A DNA stretch of 64,000 bases from an uncultured bacterium (GTDB lineage Bacteria > Desulfobacterota > Desulfovibrionia > Desulfovibrionales > Desulfovibrionaceae), in contig CAJMLK010000010.1 in assembly GCA_905214305.1 (NCBI GenBank), forward strand, positions 1 to 64,000, read 5' to 3'. Under the pieces are notes generated by a model. That model was given only the letters and a program-made list of their open reading frames with translations. It was not told where the DNA came from and searched no databases. Positions 62,291 to 64,000 of the stretch are shown here, piece after piece. Position 1 is the first letter of the stretch. Each line of letters begins with the position of its first letter. The translations under genes and the position numbers were made by a program.

Positions 62291-62860
62291 CGCGCCCGCT
62301 ACGGCGCGCGCCTGCACCAGCACCAGCAAGCCTGCACCCAGAGGCATGGGGCGCGCCCTGCTTCGCTCCTGATCATCAGAGCGGTCACCGTAAAATTTGC
62401 ACACGCTTTTCTTGGATTCCGTATATGACAGATAAGACTGACTGAGGTGTCCGTCAATGCGGCACATGTGACAAAAAGCCCCGAAAAGCGCGCCCCGCGC
62501 GGCCAGATAGCCCGTAAACGCACCCGGACAGCGGGCGCGCCGCGGGCGCAGCCCGAATCCGTTTCAGCCGCAGCAGCGCCGGTGTCTACACCAGTGTACA
62601 CGCTCCCCCGCACAGGGTTTTTCGTCATTTTCCCTGCGCCCACGTCAGCCCGAGACTGTGCAGCCAAAGTTCATTTCTTGAGGCATGGCAAGACAGACCT
62701 AACAGTAACATGGCGAGAGAAAAGGATGTTCGCCACCCGGACCGGCAACCGCCGGTTGCACAGCCGCCCAGAGACCTGACAGCAAAACCTTTGGAACCCT
62801 GACAGGGAGGACGCAGGCGGCCCAGATGAAGAAGCTGCCGTGGTGCAGGCAACAGCAGGC

Positions 62861-63352
62861 CTAGCCCCTGGCTTTCATGCGCGCCAGCCGGGTGGTGAGC
62901 AGGCTGTTTTCTTTCCAGAGCTGCCTGTTTTCTTCGCTCAATTCCCTGCGTTCATCTTCCAGACGCTCAAGACGCTCTTCAAGCCTGCGACAGCGCGCGC
63001 ATTCCTGATGGAGCATTTTTCCGTTCTGCACGAACGTAATTCCGGCCTGCGGCATGGCGGCATGCGCGGCAACCCCCAAAATGCCCGGCAGAGGCAGCGC
63101 ACTGCCTGTCGGCTGTTTTCCCGGTGCAACAGCCTGTTCTTCAGGAATAACGGGAGGGCCTTCACCCAGAAGAAGCCATTGGATCGAAATTCCGGTCTCG
63201 TGGCAAATTTTCAAAACAACATCGGTGTTTGGCAGATTTTCATCACGTTCATATCCGCCAAGAGATCCTTTGCTAACCCCTATCTTTGCTGCAAAAACTT
63301 CTTGCGACAATGCTCCTCGCGCGAAACGAATGCGAGACCCAAGCGTTTTCAT
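62861..63352 (-). CDS. XRE-family transcriptional regulator
   Basis: 163 residues. Phage-repressor-type helix-turn-helix at the N-terminus (residues about 5-60, LGSRIRFARGALSQEVFAAKIGVSKGSLGGYERDENLP). A central part with SIQWLLLGEG follows, then a Gly/Ala/Pro-rich link. The C-terminal coiled coil (about 115-160) is rich in Glu/Arg/Leu (ECARCRRLEERLERLEDERRELSEENRQLW), suggesting dimer or higher oligomer formation. No peptidase domain. The start MKTLGSRIRF at 63352 is preferred; MGIG at 63376 is possible. The gene is divergent from a surface-protein gene across a 333-bp region with nested dyads. Confidence 0.82.
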   Translation of the reverse strand: MKTLGSRIRFARGALSQEVFAAKIGVSKGSLGGYERDENLPNTDVVLKICHETGISIQWLLLGEGPPVIPEEQAVAPGKQPTGSALPLPGILGVAAHAAMPQAGITFVQNGKMLHQECARCRRLEERLERLEDERRELSEENRQLWKENSLLTTRLARMKARG

Positions 63353-63397
63353 AGGTAATACTATCCCAATGCCCAATCAATGCCGCACCGTCCTGTA

Positions 63398-63486
63398 AGA
63401 TCAAAATATCATTTACAATCTGAATATATACATGAAATATTACTTCATAGTCAATATTCAGGTTGAAATGACTGAAATTTTGATCT
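63398..63486. promoter_or_regulatory. Nested dyad operator between XRE regulator and surface protein
   Basis: Outer arms AGATCAAAAT (63398-63407) and ATTTTGATCT (63477-63486) are perfect. Inner arms CAATCTGAATAT (63416-63427) and ATATTCAGGTTG (63454-63465) have one mismatch. Innermost ATGAA / TTCAT (63432-63448). All three are centred near 63441. TGAAAT direct repeats occur as well. Confidence 0.6.
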
Positions 63487-63611
63487 AATACTGCAGTTGG
63501 GCGGTTAAGGTTCACGTTTTAGCAGACCAACCATATCCGCCTACTTCGGGGAAAGCAATATTTTCAGCTAGACCCTTCATGAATTGCTTTCCCCGTCACA
63601 TGCAGAGGATG

Positions 63612-63656
63612 GGCCGCTTTTATGGCCTTTAAAGAGGACAGGCCGCTTTTACGGCC
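63612..63656. repeat. Short direct repeat before surface-protein gene
   Basis: GGCCGCTTTTATGGCC at 63612-63627 and GGCCGCTTTTACGGCC at 63641-63656, period 29, each an imperfect inverted repeat. They lie 30 bp before the surface-protein start in the leader. Confidence 0.7.
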
Positions 63657-63685
63657 CTGATGGTGAATCTTTAAGGAGGAAGCAC

Positions 63686-64000
63686 ATGATTTTGTCCAAG
63701 AACGCGGTTGGAAACCTGATCAACAGGTATAAGGCAGTGTTGGGGAAATGCCGACTGCTCAACGCCTTCGGCTCGCTGGCTCTGGCTGCGGCCCTTACCC
63801 TGGGCAGCGCCGGGCTGGCAGCTGCGGCGGATTGGGATGGAACCAACCTGACAGTCGGGACTGACGGCGACCAGACAAGCCTCACCGTTGGATCTGATGT
63901 GGTCCTTTCAGAAACCCTGACCATCACTGACGGCGGCACTGTCACAGTGACCACGGATGGACGTATTTCTGCAGGCGACGTCGCAGTGCCCTCCGACGGC
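63686..64000 (+). CDS. Surface/autotransporter-like protein, 3' end outside window
   Basis: 105 codons visible, no stop. AAGGAGG lies before the ATG. An extended signal peptide opens MILSKNAVGNLINRYKAV (an ESPR-like N-region), hydrophobic core LALAAALTLGSAGLAAA, cleavage near residue 47. The mature part is Thr/Ser/Gly/Asp/Val-rich with beta-strand repeats (TNLTVGTDGDQTSLTVGSD, LTITDGGTVTVTTDG), typical of autotransporter or adhesin beta-helix passengers. The gene continues past the right edge, so domain and length are unknown. It is divergent from an XRE regulator that may control it. Confidence 0.75.
   Translation, partial: MILSKNAVGNLINRYKAVLGKCRLLNAFGSLALAAALTLGSAGLAAAADWDGTNLTVGTDGDQTSLTVGSDVVLSETLTITDGGTVTVTTDGRISAGDVAVPSDG

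Larger units (their letters stand above)
61772..62860. other. Long gene-poor region upstream of lactate operon
   Basis: 1089 bp. It must contain the lactate operon promoter (minus strand), but I did not find a confident -35/-10 pair. It contains repeat-like DNA at 62210-62290 (GGAAAATGCGTTGGGGCAG, then CCCTGCCGCAAGCGGGC and TCAAGTGTTCA), a possible 18-codon gene at 62055, and low-support small frames. Direct echoes ATCATGCATCAAAGGCA and TTATGCATCAGGCA occur near 62150. Confidence 0.4.

Noticed and set aside
62710..62802. A 30-codon plus-strand frame (MAREKDVRHPDRQPP...).
   Set aside because: No ribosome site and no homologue recognised; likely noise.

Overview
The window looks like chromosome of a Desulfovibrio-type sulfate reducer of the D. 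desulfuricans group. The best evidence is a 148-residue short-chain flavodoxin that closely follows the D. desulfuricans protein as I remember it. Supporting evidence is an adenylate kinase with the metal-binding LID cysteines known from Desulfovibrio, a HydG H-cluster maturase, an NfnAB transhydrogenase pair, and a lactate-oxidation cluster with a fused LUD/CCG iron-sulfur subunit. Coding DNA is G+C-rich. Intergenic gaps are often long and hold repeats. No rRNA, tRNA, CRISPR array or intact IS/prophage is visible.

Layout. 1-9.5 kb: a large unknown protein cut by the left edge, hydG, two orphan periplasmic binding proteins, an exported MsrB-MsrA fusion, and galE. 10-20.9 kb: flavodoxin behind a Fur-like operator, an orphan radical SAM protein, a small membrane protein, a CgeB-like glycosyltransferase, a 1065-residue AsmA protein, then adk, dut, argD and a DksA/TraR zinc-finger protein. 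21-33.3 kb, nearly all on the minus strand: pit with its DUF47 partner; an RNase D-like exonuclease, CofD/YvcK-like protein and RluA-like synthase in tight order; and the rpmH-rnpA-yidD-yidC-jag-mnmE ribosome/membrane-insertion block, interrupted before mnmE by about 870 bp of repeats. 33.5-43.6 kb: a low-complexity exported protein, a shikimate-kinase-like protein, a lipoprotein, a VWA-OmpA protein, and a plus-strand cobalamin operon (DapF-like, cbiD, cbiET, cbiF). 44-55.7 kb: aldehyde dehydrogenase, nfnAB, a PHP phosphatase, a ModF-like double ABC protein, dedA, a degenerate alpha/beta hydrolase and small unknowns. 56-62 kb: the lactate-oxidation operon (minus strand). 62.8-64 kb: an XRE regulator divergent from the start of a surface/autotransporter-like protein cut by the right edge.

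The metabolic genes fit a lactate-oxidising anaerobe. The lactate dehydrogenase and Fe-S subunits deliver electrons to the chain, NfnAB balances NADH/NADPH/ferredoxin, flavodoxin stands in for ferredoxin under iron limitation, HydG matures [FeFe] hydrogenase, and the cobalamin genes supply corrinoid.

The most unusual structure is a family of about a dozen palindromic intergenic repeats, 140-310 bp each. The best copies have ends reading TAGAGC...GCTCTA, consistent with a non-autonomous element using a TA target. In four cases the outer TAG of the repeat is the stop codon of the neighbouring gene. Other points are a nested dyad operator between the XRE regulator and the surface protein, low-complexity extensions on several cobalamin enzymes, and two proteins lacking expected active-site residues.
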